DNA from: Mycobacterium bohemicum DSM 44277
GTDB lineage: Bacteria > Actinomycetota > Actinomycetes > Mycobacteriales > Mycobacteriaceae
NCBI RefSeq assembly: GCF_001053185.1
Contig: NZ_CSTD01000002.1
Span: 627,577-691,576 of the forward strand
Direction of reading: 5' to 3'
DNA: 64,000 nt
The position numbers and the translations under genes were made by a program. Below, one piece after another: positions 35,960 to 44,099 of this stretch. A model generated the notes under the pieces. It was given only the letters and a program-made list of their open reading frames with translations. It was not told the DNA's origin and ran no database searches. How positions within the stretch are numbered: the first letter of the stretch is position 1; each line of letters opens with the position of its first letter.

Positions 35960-37073
35960 AGTTCTGCCCGACGACCGGGCACTGCGATCGGGGCGCCGCC
36001 GGCGCGTGCTGGACCAGATGGCCGCCCACGACCTCGACGTGCTGGTCCTGGGGCGTCAGGCCAACATCCGCTACGTCACCGGCACCCCGCAGCTGTGGGT
36101 CGCCGGCACCCGGCCGTTCGGCCCCTCCTGCGTGCTGGTGCGCGCGACCGGCGCCCTGCACCTGCTCAGCACCTGGGACGAGGGCGTGCCCGAGGACATT
36201 CCCCGCGAGAACCTGTACGGCATCTCCTGGAACCCGGTCAACACCATCGCGGTGCTGCAGCGCATCAACGGCGCGGCCGACGCGCGCCGCGTCGGAACCG
36301 ACGCGCTGTCACCGGCTTTCGCGCGTTTGCTGCCGACCGCGTTTCCGAACGCCCAGCTGGTCGACGGCGAACTCGCGATGCGCGCCGCGCGCCGGGTCAA
36401 AACGGCCGAGGAAGTGGTCGCGCTGCGGGAAGCGATCGCGGTCGCCGAGTCGGGGCTGGCGGCCGGGGTCGCCGAGCTGCGCCCCGGCGTGCGCGAACAG
36501 AATCTGGCAGGCGCCATGATGGAAGCCATGGCGGCCGGCGGCGTCAGCACGCCCTCGAATCAGGAATTCGCCTGGGTCACTTCGCCCGAGCATCCGTGGC
36601 GGCGAGACGACCGCGACGGCCACGACGGCACCGTCGGCGACGGTGACCTGGTTGCGTTCACCTCCGGCGTGCTCGCCGGGGGCTACATGGGCGAGGTGGG
36701 CCGCACCTGGCCGGCGGGCGCCGCCGGTTCTCCCCGGGGCCTGTACCGGCGCTGGGACGCCTTGTGGGCCAGGCTGATCGCCGCCTGCCGGCCGGGCGCG
36801 GCCGCCGAACTGCTGGCCGCATACGACGCGGCGGGGGAGCCGGCGCCGCCGATGCCGGTGGCCCGGGGTCTCGGCATGGGCTTCGACCCGCCGGTCATCT
36901 CCAAGCACCTGCCCCGGACGGCCGTCGATGACCGATTGGAGCCGGGAATGGTCCTGGCCGTGACGGGCTATGTCTGGGAGCGCGGGATCGGCGCCGTTTT
37001 CGGGCGGGAAGCGGTGTTGATCACCGCCGACGGACCGGAGGTGCTCACGTCCAGCCCGTTCTGGCACGAATAG
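35949..37073 (+). CDS. M24-fold protein lacking metal ligands
   Basis: 374 residues with the same fold as its neighbour, but the metal ligands are replaced: Asp to Ser (AFTSG), Asp to Glu (GEVGRT), His to Leu (ARGLGMG) and Glu to Thr (LAVTGYVW). Only the last Glu (GREAVLIT) remains. Metal-free M24 enzymes exist (creatinase), so it may hydrolyse a C-N bond without metal, or be a structural partner of the active subunit. Co-translated with it. Confidence 0.85.
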   Translation: MATEVLPDDRALRSGRRRRVLDQMAAHDLDVLVLGRQANIRYVTGTPQLWVAGTRPFGPSCVLVRATGALHLLSTWDEGVPEDIPRENLYGISWNPVNTIAVLQRINGAADARRVGTDALSPAFARLLPTAFPNAQLVDGELAMRAARRVKTAEEVVALREAIAVAESGLAAGVAELRPGVREQNLAGAMMEAMAAGGVSTPSNQEFAWVTSPEHPWRRDDRDGHDGTVGDGDLVAFTSGVLAGGYMGEVGRTWPAGAAGSPRGLYRRWDALWARLIAACRPGAAAELLAAYDAAGEPAPPMPVARGLGMGFDPPVISKHLPRTAVDDRLEPGMVLAVTGYVWERGIGAVFGREAVLITADGPEVLTSSPFWHE

Positions 37074-38108
37074 ATGCCCGAGGAGGCAGCACCACCGGCG
37101 GAAGAGCTCGTCCGGTACCACGTCGACCCCGGGAAGCGCATCGCCACAATCACTTTCGACCGGCCCGAGTACCTCAACGCGCCCACGATCGCCGCCCGGT
37201 TGCGCTACGCCGACCTGCTGCATCGTGCCGGCATCGACGACGACGTCAAGGTTCTTGTCATCCGTGGCGCCGGTGAGGATCTGGGATCGGGCGCGGATCT
37301 CACCGAGGTGATGGACGTGCAGAACTCGGCGGATGCGAGCCGGCGACTCGCCGAATATCGAATCGGCGCCGACGAAGTCACGTTTCCCCCCGATGGGTCG
37401 TTCCGGCGCGGTGCCACGCTCAGCCAGTGGTATGCCAACCCCAACTCGGGCATCCGTGGCCTGCAGGACTTCAAGAAGATCAGCATCCTGGAGGCGAAGG
37501 GCTACTGCTACGGCTGGCACTTCTACCAGGCCGCCGATGCCGACCTGGTGATCTCCAGCGACGACGCGCTCTTCGGGCACCCCTCGTTCCGCTACTACGG
37601 CTGGGGCCCCCGGATGTGGTGGTGGGCGCAGACCATGGGGATCCGCAAGTTCCAGGAAATGGTCTTCACCGGAAGGGCTTTCACCGCGGCCGAGATGTAT
37701 GACTGCAATTTTCTCAACAGCGTGGTGCCCAGGGCCGAACTGGAAGCGGAGGTCGAAAAGTACGCCCTGGCGTGCGCCCGCAACCGCCCCACCGACACGG
37801 TCTTCATGCAGAAGGTCTTCTTCGAGATCATGAAGCAGTTTCAGGGCGAGTACATGGGAAGCATGCTCAGCTGCTTCTTCGAGTCGATGGGCGGCAGCGT
37901 GCGGCCCGACTCCGGCGAGGACTTCCTGCTCGGCCAGGCGATGGAGCGCGGCCTGGGCGATGCGGTCAACGAGAACGACGGCAAGTTCCCGCCGGAATGG
38001 CGCCTGAGCAAGAAGGCCCGCACAAAGAGGCCCGGTAAGAAGTCCCGCACGAGGACGCCCAAAAATACGGACGCCGACGCGAAGTCGGGTCGAAAGCGGG
38101 AGCGCTAG
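37074..38108 (+). CDS. Crotonase-family protein with basic C-terminal tail
   Basis: 344 residues, about 80 more than usual. Crotonase segments: TFDRPEYLNAPT, VIRGAGEDLGSGADLTE, KGYCYGWHFYQAADADLVISS and GHPSFRYYGWGP. The two hydratase glutamates are absent (His in GWHF, Ser in GHPS), so simple hydration is unlikely. The last 35 residues are almost all Lys, Arg, Thr and Ser, a disordered basic tail. Starts on the base after the previous stop and overlaps the CaiB fusion by one base. Confidence 0.85.
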   Translation: MPEEAAPPAEELVRYHVDPGKRIATITFDRPEYLNAPTIAARLRYADLLHRAGIDDDVKVLVIRGAGEDLGSGADLTEVMDVQNSADASRRLAEYRIGADEVTFPPDGSFRRGATLSQWYANPNSGIRGLQDFKKISILEAKGYCYGWHFYQAADADLVISSDDALFGHPSFRYYGWGPRMWWWAQTMGIRKFQEMVFTGRAFTAAEMYDCNFLNSVVPRAELEAEVEKYALACARNRPTDTVFMQKVFFEIMKQFQGEYMGSMLSCFFESMGGSVRPDSGEDFLLGQAMERGLGDAVNENDGKFPPEWRLSKKARTKRPGKKSRTRTPKNTDADAKSGRKRER

Positions 38109-40528
38109 TGGCGCCCGAACCGCCGCTGGCCGGCTACACGGTGGTCGAGCTGTCCAGCGGAATAGCGGGAGCCTATTGCACCAGATTGCTCGCCGACGGC
38201 GGCGCGGAGGTCGTCAAAGTCGAGTCACCGCGGGGCGATCCGTTGCGATCGTGGTCGGCCTCCGGTGCCGCCATACCACCAGGCGACGACGGCGCCCTGT
38301 TCAGCTTCCTGGCCGGGGCCAAACGCAGCGTGGTGGCCGACCCCGGCGTCGACGAGGGCGTCGATCTCACTGACCGGCTGCTCGCGGCCGCCGACGCGGT
38401 GGTGTGGTCGGCCGGCTCCGCACTGGCCGAGAGCGAACCGTTTACGCCCGCTGCGGTGCACCGCCGTCATCCCCACCTGACCGTCCTGGCGGTCACCCCG
38501 TTCGGGCTGGACGGCCCCTGGCGGGACCGCCCGGCCACCGAGTTCACGCTGCAGGCGTGGTCGGGCGGGATCGTCGGGCTGGGTCGCGGCGCCCCGGACC
38601 GCGCGCCGGTGTACGTGGGCGGGCAGGTCGGCGAGTACCTGGCCGGGGTCTACGCGAGCGCCGCGTTGCTGACCGCGCGACATGACCAGCTCAAGGGGGC
38701 CCCCGGGCAGCTCCTGGACCTGTCGATGCTGGAGACCCAGATCCTGTGCCTGACTTACTATCCGGTCACCTACTTCGAGATGCTCGGCCGGCCCTGGCGA
38801 GACGCGCGCCGCCGCACGGTGCCCGGCGTCGCCCGCGCCAAGGATGGACTGGTGGATTTGGGGTGCGGCACCGCGCAGCAGTGGTTCGACCTGTGCGCGA
38901 TGGTCGGGCACCCGGAGTGGATCGACGAGGATTCACCGCTGTCGATCACCGAGCAGGCCAACATCCACGCCGACGACATCTACGCATGGGTCGAGAGCAA
39001 CACCGTCGACGACATCCGTGAGCTGGCAACGGCTTTCCGCATTCCCAACGCGCCGGTGGCCAATGGGGCCAACGTCACCTCGCTGGACCATTTCCGCGAG
39101 CGCGGATCGTTTGTGTGCAATCCGCGCGGCGGGTTCGCGCAACCCGGCCACCCGTACCGAATGCACCCGGTGCACTTGCGCCCGCCGCAACCGGCCCCGC
39201 GGCTCGGCGAACACACCGCCAACTACCGCAGCGCAGAGTTGGCTCGGCGCCCGGCGCCGACGGGCACCGCAACAGGATTGCCGCTGAGCGGAATTCGCGT
39301 GCTGGACATGACGACCTTCTGGGCGGGGCCCTGCTGCACCCACTTCCTGGCCATGCTCGGCGCCGAGGTCATCCACGTCGAATCCACCCGTCGCCCGGAC
39401 GGCACCCGACTCATCGCCGGCGTGCCGATCAGCGAGAGCCAATGGTGGGAGAAGTCGCCGATCTTCGCTGCGCTGAACACCAACAAGAAGGGTCTCACGC
39501 TGGATCTGCAAAGCCCGCGCGGGCAAGAGCTGCTGCGCCGGCTGATCGCATCGTGCGACGTGATCGCGGAGAACTTCACACCACGGGTGCTGGACCAGAT
39601 CGGGCTCGATTTCGCGACCGTCCAGTTCATCAAGCCCGACGCGATCTTGTTGCGGATGCCCGGGTTCGGCCTGGACGGCCCCTGGCGGGACAACCCCGCG
39701 TTCGCCTACGTCATCGAATCGGCGGCGGGGGTGAGCTGGATGACCGGTTATCCCGACCAGCCGCCGTTCGAACCCTATTCGATCGGCGATCCCAACGCCG
39801 GCCTGCACGCGCTCAACGGCCTTCTGCTTGCGCTGGAACACCGCCGCCGCACCGGGCGGGGGCTCCTGGTCGAGGCGGCAATGGTCGACGGGGCGCTCAG
39901 CATCACCGCCGAGCAGGTCATCGAGTACACCGCGTACGGGGCGCTCCTGGAGCGGGCCGGGAACCGCGGACCCACGGCCGCCCCGCAAAACCTCTACCGC
40001 AGCGCCGACATCGACGAGTTCGGCCGCCCCGACAGCTGGGTCGCCATCGCGGTTGCCACCGACGAGCAGTGGAAGGGGCTGGCCGGGGCGCTCGGATCCC
40101 CCTCGTGGGCAACCGATCCCGCGCTCTCCACCGTCGCCGGCCGCAGGGAGCGGCACGACCTCATCGACGAGCGGCTGGCCGCCTGGTGTGAGCACCGCAG
40201 CCGCGACGCCATCGTCGCGACGCTGTGGGATGCCGGAGTGCCGGTGGCCAAAGTGCTGCAGCCGCACCGGCAAACCGACATCGACCAGCTGGCGGTCCGC
40301 GGATTCTTCGAGGACGTCGACCACCCGGTGAACGGTCCCGCCAGGCTGAGCACGGTGCCGATCCGGTTCTCCGCGGGCCCGCGCCGATTCCACACCCGGC
40401 ACGCGCCGCTGCTCGGCCAGCACAATCACGAACTGCTGACCGGGCTGGGCCTGAGCGACGCCGAAATCGCCGGCCTGGAGGCCGACGGTATCATCGGCCG
40501 CACGCCGACGATGTACTCGGCAACCTGA
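38108..40528 (+). CDS. Tandem CaiB/BaiF CoA transferase fusion
   Basis: 806 residues made of two class III CoA transferase domains, about 1-380 and 390-806. Domain 1 starts VVELSSGIAGAYCTRLLADGGAEVVKVE and has Glu where the catalytic Asp is expected (GGQVGEYLAG). Domain 2 starts VLDMTTFWAGPCCTHFLAMLGAEVIHVE and keeps Asp (SIGDPNAGLHA). Since these enzymes work as interlocked dimers, the fusion would be a covalent heterodimer with one usual active site. Likely CoA activation of a ring acid in this cluster. Confidence 0.92.
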   Translation: MAPEPPLAGYTVVELSSGIAGAYCTRLLADGGAEVVKVESPRGDPLRSWSASGAAIPPGDDGALFSFLAGAKRSVVADPGVDEGVDLTDRLLAAADAVVWSAGSALAESEPFTPAAVHRRHPHLTVLAVTPFGLDGPWRDRPATEFTLQAWSGGIVGLGRGAPDRAPVYVGGQVGEYLAGVYASAALLTARHDQLKGAPGQLLDLSMLETQILCLTYYPVTYFEMLGRPWRDARRRTVPGVARAKDGLVDLGCGTAQQWFDLCAMVGHPEWIDEDSPLSITEQANIHADDIYAWVESNTVDDIRELATAFRIPNAPVANGANVTSLDHFRERGSFVCNPRGGFAQPGHPYRMHPVHLRPPQPAPRLGEHTANYRSAELARRPAPTGTATGLPLSGIRVLDMTTFWAGPCCTHFLAMLGAEVIHVESTRRPDGTRLIAGVPISESQWWEKSPIFAALNTNKKGLTLDLQSPRGQELLRRLIASCDVIAENFTPRVLDQIGLDFATVQFIKPDAILLRMPGFGLDGPWRDNPAFAYVIESAAGVSWMTGYPDQPPFEPYSIGDPNAGLHALNGLLLALEHRRRTGRGLLVEAAMVDGALSITAEQVIEYTAYGALLERAGNRGPTAAPQNLYRSADIDEFGRPDSWVAIAVATDEQWKGLAGALGSPSWATDPALSTVAGRRERHDLIDERLAAWCEHRSRDAIVATLWDAGVPVAKVLQPHRQTDIDQLAVRGFFEDVDHPVNGPARLSTVPIRFSAGPRRFHTRHAPLLGQHNHELLTGLGLSDAEIAGLEADGIIGRTPTMYSAT

Positions 40529-40549
40529 CTGCTAGGCCGGTGACCAGCG

Positions 40550-41362
40550 ATGGCGATTGACCCCTCGGACGTCCTGCTCACCGGGCGCGTGGCGGTGGTG
40601 ACCGGCGGCGGTGCCGGGATCGGCCGCGGCATCGCGGCCGGCCTGGCGGCGTTCGGCGCCTCGGTGGCGATCTGGGAGCGCGACGCCGAGACGTGCGCGC
40701 GGGCGGCGGAAACGATTGGTTCGCTGGGAATCCCGACCGACGTGCGCGACGGCGCGCAGGTGGACGCGGCGCTGGAGCGCACGACTGCCGAACTGGGCAC
40801 CCCAACGATCCTGGTCAACAACGCCGGCGGCGTGTTCTCCTCGCCGCTGCTCGAGACCAGCGAAAACGGTTGGGATGCCCTGTATAAGGCCAACCTGCGG
40901 CACGTGCTGCTGTGCACCCAGCGCATCGCGCGCCGGCTGGTGTCGGCGGGGCTTCCGGGGAGCATCATCTCGCTGACGTCGATCGAAGGCGTGCGCGCAG
41001 CGCCCGGTTACGCGGCCTACGCCGCGGCGAAGGCGGGCGTCATCAACTACACCAAGACCGCGGCACTGGAACTGGCGCCGCACGGCATCCGGGTCAACGC
41101 CATCGCGCCCGATATCACGCTCACCGAGGGCCTGGCCCAACTCGCCGGCGACGCGGCGACCTCCGGTATCGGCGCCGTCGTGCCACTGGGCCGCCCCGGG
41201 CATGTCGACGAAATCGCCGGCACTGCAGTGTTTTTAGCCTCCGACATGTCGGGTTACCTCACCGGCCAGACGCTGCACGTCGACGGTGGGACACACGCGG
41301 CCGGCGGCTGGTACCACGACCCGCACACCGGCGACTACCGGCTGGGGCCGCCCGGTCAGTGA
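40550..41362 (+). CDS. Short-chain dehydrogenase/reductase
   Basis: 270 residues. VTGGGAGIGRGIA, NNAGGVFSS, SLTSIEG and YAAAKAGV give the cofactor loop, NAG motif, serine and YxxxK. LTGQTLHVDGGTHAAG closes the fold. Last gene of the plus-strand run from 30440, 21 bases behind the CaiB fusion. Substrate unknown. Confidence 0.9.
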   Translation: MAIDPSDVLLTGRVAVVTGGGAGIGRGIAAGLAAFGASVAIWERDAETCARAAETIGSLGIPTDVRDGAQVDAALERTTAELGTPTILVNNAGGVFSSPLLETSENGWDALYKANLRHVLLCTQRIARRLVSAGLPGSIISLTSIEGVRAAPGYAAYAAAKAGVINYTKTAALELAPHGIRVNAIAPDITLTEGLAQLAGDAATSGIGAVVPLGRPGHVDEIAGTAVFLASDMSGYLTGQTLHVDGGTHAAGGWYHDPHTGDYRLGPPGQ

Positions 41363-42183
41363 CGCCAGCCCCCGGCGGCCTGCTCGTCGAACGCGCCGTC
41401 GATGCGCTCGAACCTGCGGCGCACCGAAGCCCGCGCGGCCCGGTGGGGCAGGATGTAGAGGCGGTTGGCCAGAATCGCGTCGGCCGTCAGCCGGGCAAGC
41501 TCGTCGACGCCGACGCTGTCGTCCTCCGTCGGCAGGCCCGCCGCCCCCTCGGGCGAGGACGCCAGTCCGTAATCCGCGCCGCGGATCCGCTCGGAATTCG
41601 ACAGGAGTTTGGTCTCGACGACCATCGGGCACAGCACCGACACCCCGATGCCGCTGGATTTGGCTTCCCTGGCGAGCGTTTCGGCGAGCCCCACCACGCC
41701 GTACTTGGCGACACCGTAGGCGCCGAGGCCGGCGTTGGGCACCAATCCGGCGAACGAAGCGGTGAAGGCCATGTGGCCACCGGTGCCTTGCTCGAGCAGC
41801 CTCGGCAGGAACGCCTCGACCGCGTGGATCGAACCCCACAAATCGATGTCGATCACCCAGCGCCAGTCCTCGTGCGTCATCTGGGCCAGCGGCCCGGCGA
41901 CGACGATGCCGGCGTTGGAAAAGACGACGTCGACGTGGCCCAGTAGCCGGAAGGACTCGTCGGCGAGATGCCGCATTTCGTTGAGGTGGCGGACGTCGCA
42001 CATGACGCCATGGGCGTCGTGTCCCTGGGCGCGCAAGTGCTCCACGGCCTGTTCGAGGGAGGGCTTGTCGATGTCGGCGAGCACGATACGGGCCCCGCGT
42101 CGGGCGAACTCGGTGGCCGTTGCCAGTCCGATGCCACTCGCGCCGCCGGTGATGACCGCCCCGCGCCCGTCAAATGCGTCCAT
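41356..42183 (-). CDS. Short-chain dehydrogenase/reductase
   Basis: 275 residues. VITGGASGIGLATATEFARRG, NAGIVVAGPL, AFTASFAGL and YGVAKYGVVGL are the classical motifs. The C-terminal extension (RRFERIDGAFDEQAAGG) is typical of mycobacterial SDRs annotated as steroid or retinol dehydrogenases. Convergent with and overlapping the previous SDR by seven bases; 10 bases downstream of the mycofactocin-type SDR on the same strand. Confidence 0.9.
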   Translation of the reverse strand: MDAFDGRGAVITGGASGIGLATATEFARRGARIVLADIDKPSLEQAVEHLRAQGHDAHGVMCDVRHLNEMRHLADESFRLLGHVDVVFSNAGIVVAGPLAQMTHEDWRWVIDIDLWGSIHAVEAFLPRLLEQGTGGHMAFTASFAGLVPNAGLGAYGVAKYGVVGLAETLAREAKSSGIGVSVLCPMVVETKLLSNSERIRGADYGLASSPEGAAGLPTEDDSVGVDELARLTADAILANRLYILPHRAARASVRRRFERIDGAFDEQAAGGWRH

Positions 42184-42193
42184 AGGACGCAGA

Positions 42194-43045
42194 CTATTTC
42201 AGGCAGCCACCCGCGTCGACGGGCAGGGTCACACCGGTGACATAGCGGGACTCGTCCGAGGCGAGGAACAGCACGGCGTTGCTGACGTCCTGCGGTTCAA
42301 CCCACGGAACCGGCAGCGTGTGGAACAGCTGACAGATCGGGGCCATGTCGTCCGGTCCCGGGTTCTCCAGATCCGGGCGGAACATCTTGAAGGTGCCCTC
42401 GTTGTGCAGCATGGGCGTGCACACGTGCGTGGGATGCACCGAATTCACCCGAATCATGTGCTGGCCCAACTCGACTGCGAAGGCGCGCATCAGCCCGACG
42501 ACCCCGTGCTTGGCCGCGACGTAGTGGCCGGTGTGCGGGTAGGCCTTGAGACCGCCGACGGAGCTGGTCAACACGATCGAGCCGCCACGGCCGCCGGCGA
42601 GCATATGCGGCACACCGGCTTTCACGGTCTTCCACACCCCGGACAGGTTGACGTCGATCATCTCTGTCCAGTCCGCTTCGCTGGTCTTGTCCAGCGTTTC
42701 TCCGCCGTTGCCGATCCCGGCGTTGGCCACGATGATGTCCAGCCGGCCCAACTGCTGCACGCCCGCGTCGACCGCGGACTTCATGGCGTCGTAGTCGCGC
42801 ACGTCGACCTCGGCCGTGAAGATCCGGCGGTTGTGTCCCTTGACGAGGTCCGCGGTCTCGGCCAGGTCCTCCGGCGTCGATGCCGGTATCGCGGTGCTTT
42901 CGGCGGCCGACCCGCGGATGGGCTTGCAGATGTCGATGGCGATGATGTCGGCGCCTTCCTGCGCCAACCGCACCGCGTGGCTGCGGCCCTGGCCCCGCGC
43001 CGCCCCGGAGATGAAAGCGACCTTGCCCTCGACCCGTCCTGCCAT
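42194..43045 (-). CDS. Mycofactocin-coupled SDR family oxidoreductase
   Basis: 283 residues from ATG 43045 with GAGGAG upstream. The cofactor loop FISGAARGQGRSHAVRLAQEGADIIAIDIC and the insertion after it (PIRGSAAESTAIPASTPEDLAETADLVK) are the hallmark of mycofactocin-linked SDRs, which hold NAD tightly and pass electrons to mycofactocin. YVAAKHGVVGLMRAFA is the YxxxK helix. Shared operator site C lies 146 bases upstream. Probably an alcohol dehydrogenase for a sterol-like or terpenoid alcohol. Confidence 0.92.
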   Translation of the reverse strand: MAGRVEGKVAFISGAARGQGRSHAVRLAQEGADIIAIDICKPIRGSAAESTAIPASTPEDLAETADLVKGHNRRIFTAEVDVRDYDAMKSAVDAGVQQLGRLDIIVANAGIGNGGETLDKTSEADWTEMIDVNLSGVWKTVKAGVPHMLAGGRGGSIVLTSSVGGLKAYPHTGHYVAAKHGVVGLMRAFAVELGQHMIRVNSVHPTHVCTPMLHNEGTFKMFRPDLENPGPDDMAPICQLFHTLPVPWVEPQDVSNAVLFLASDESRYVTGVTLPVDAGGCLK

Positions 43046-43190
43046 GACAGCTCCTCGATTCCCGATCCGGCCCGATCGGTCGCCCTTGTCGGTTCCCCGA
43101 TCCGGATCCCTAGCCGACTTGAACTGTCTCATCAGCGAACGTGGGTGTCAACGCCGCATCCATTTTGGCCATGCGGGCTTCTCGGAAGTG

Positions 43191-43205
43191 GAGAGTGCGG
43201 TTCTC
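43191..43205. promoter_or_regulatory. Shared operator, site C
   Basis: GAGAG-TGCGG-TTCTC with an additional TTCTC seven bases upstream (43179-43183). It lies between the TetR stop at 43209 and the mycofactocin SDR start at 43045, so it would serve the SDR pair. One half-site base deviates from GAGAA. Confidence 0.6.
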
Positions 43206-43208
43206 GCG

Positions 43209-43925
43209 CTAGCCGACGAATCCGCGCGAGCAGAAGTCCCAGACTTCGTCGGCGGTGATGGGGTGCACAGTCGCGTCATCGGTGCCGCCGCTGGACTGGG
43301 CGATGAACATCACCGTCTGCATGGTCATGGCGGCAACCCGCTTGGCGTTGATCCCGGCGCGCAACTTGCCCGCTTCGCCGGCCGCCTCCATCAGTTCGGT
43401 CAGCAACGTCACCAAGGGGGCGTGTGCGATCTTGACCTCGGCCGGGTGTGAAACCAGCAATCTGGGCGCGAAATCGGTGAACAGCGGCCGCTTCGCGGTC
43501 GGGTCCGGGCGCGACGCCTCGTACAACAACTCGACGGCCACCTGCAGCCGCTCGAGCGGATCGGAATGGCTCTCCGTCGCGGCGCGGATCTGGTCCGCGG
43601 ATCGGCTCAGCGCGTCCTCGAACAGGGCGAGCAGCAGCTCGTGTTTCCCGTCGAACTGCAGGTAGAAGCTGCGCAGCGACTGGCGGGAGCGGTCGACGAC
43701 CTCTTGTACGGTGAAGTCCGTGCTGCCCTTTTCGATGATGATGGCCTGCGCCGCGTCGAGAAAGCGCTGAACGCGTTGCGCGGCGCGCAGTTTCGCCGTC
43801 TTGATCGACCGCTCGACGGCGCGCTGCTTCCAGGCGGGTTCCTCGCTTGGGCTGGTCACCGCAGGCTCAGCTGATTGCTGGGCAGTGAGAACATGGTTGG
43901 ACTCTACCGGAGAACGCCGTGACAT
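43209..43925 (-). CDS. TetR family regulator, candidate master of the shared operator
   Basis: 238 residues from ATG 43925; GTG 43946 would add seven. The HTH is in RVQRFLDAAQAIIIEKGSTDFTVQEVVDRSRQSLRSFYLQFDGKHELLLALFEDAL. The N-terminus has a charged extension of about 45 residues before the HTH. The gene is divergent from a FadE gene, with the perfect palindrome (site D) 57 bases before its start and site C just behind it. TetR proteins usually bind their own promoter, making this the best candidate for the seven-site regulon. Confidence 0.92.
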   Translation of the reverse strand: MSRRSPVESNHVLTAQQSAEPAVTSPSEEPAWKQRAVERSIKTAKLRAAQRVQRFLDAAQAIIIEKGSTDFTVQEVVDRSRQSLRSFYLQFDGKHELLLALFEDALSRSADQIRAATESHSDPLERLQVAVELLYEASRPDPTAKRPLFTDFAPRLLVSHPAEVKIAHAPLVTLLTELMEAAGEAGKLRAGINAKRVAAMTMQTVMFIAQSSGGTDDATVHPITADEVWDFCSRGFVG

Positions 43926-43981
43926 CGCTGCGCTCGACCCCCTCACGGAAGATGTGTCGGAGATTGTAACTTTCTCGCTGC

Positions 43982-43996
43982 GAGAATACTATTCTC
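43982..43996. promoter_or_regulatory. Shared operator, site D (perfect 15-bp palindrome)
   Basis: Identical to site A. TTCTC at 43972-43976 lies five bases upstream, so the block reads TTCTC-N5-GAGAA-N5-TTCTC with regular ten-base spacing, about one DNA turn. It sits between the divergent TetR and FadE genes. Confidence 0.85.
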
Positions 43997-44099
43997 TTTG
44001 ACGTGTGTAGGGAAGCGCTATCACAAGAGTGAATCGCGCGGTGGACGGAAATCCTGATCTACTCGCCCGGCCGCGCACGCCGGTGACCACGGGAGTGTT

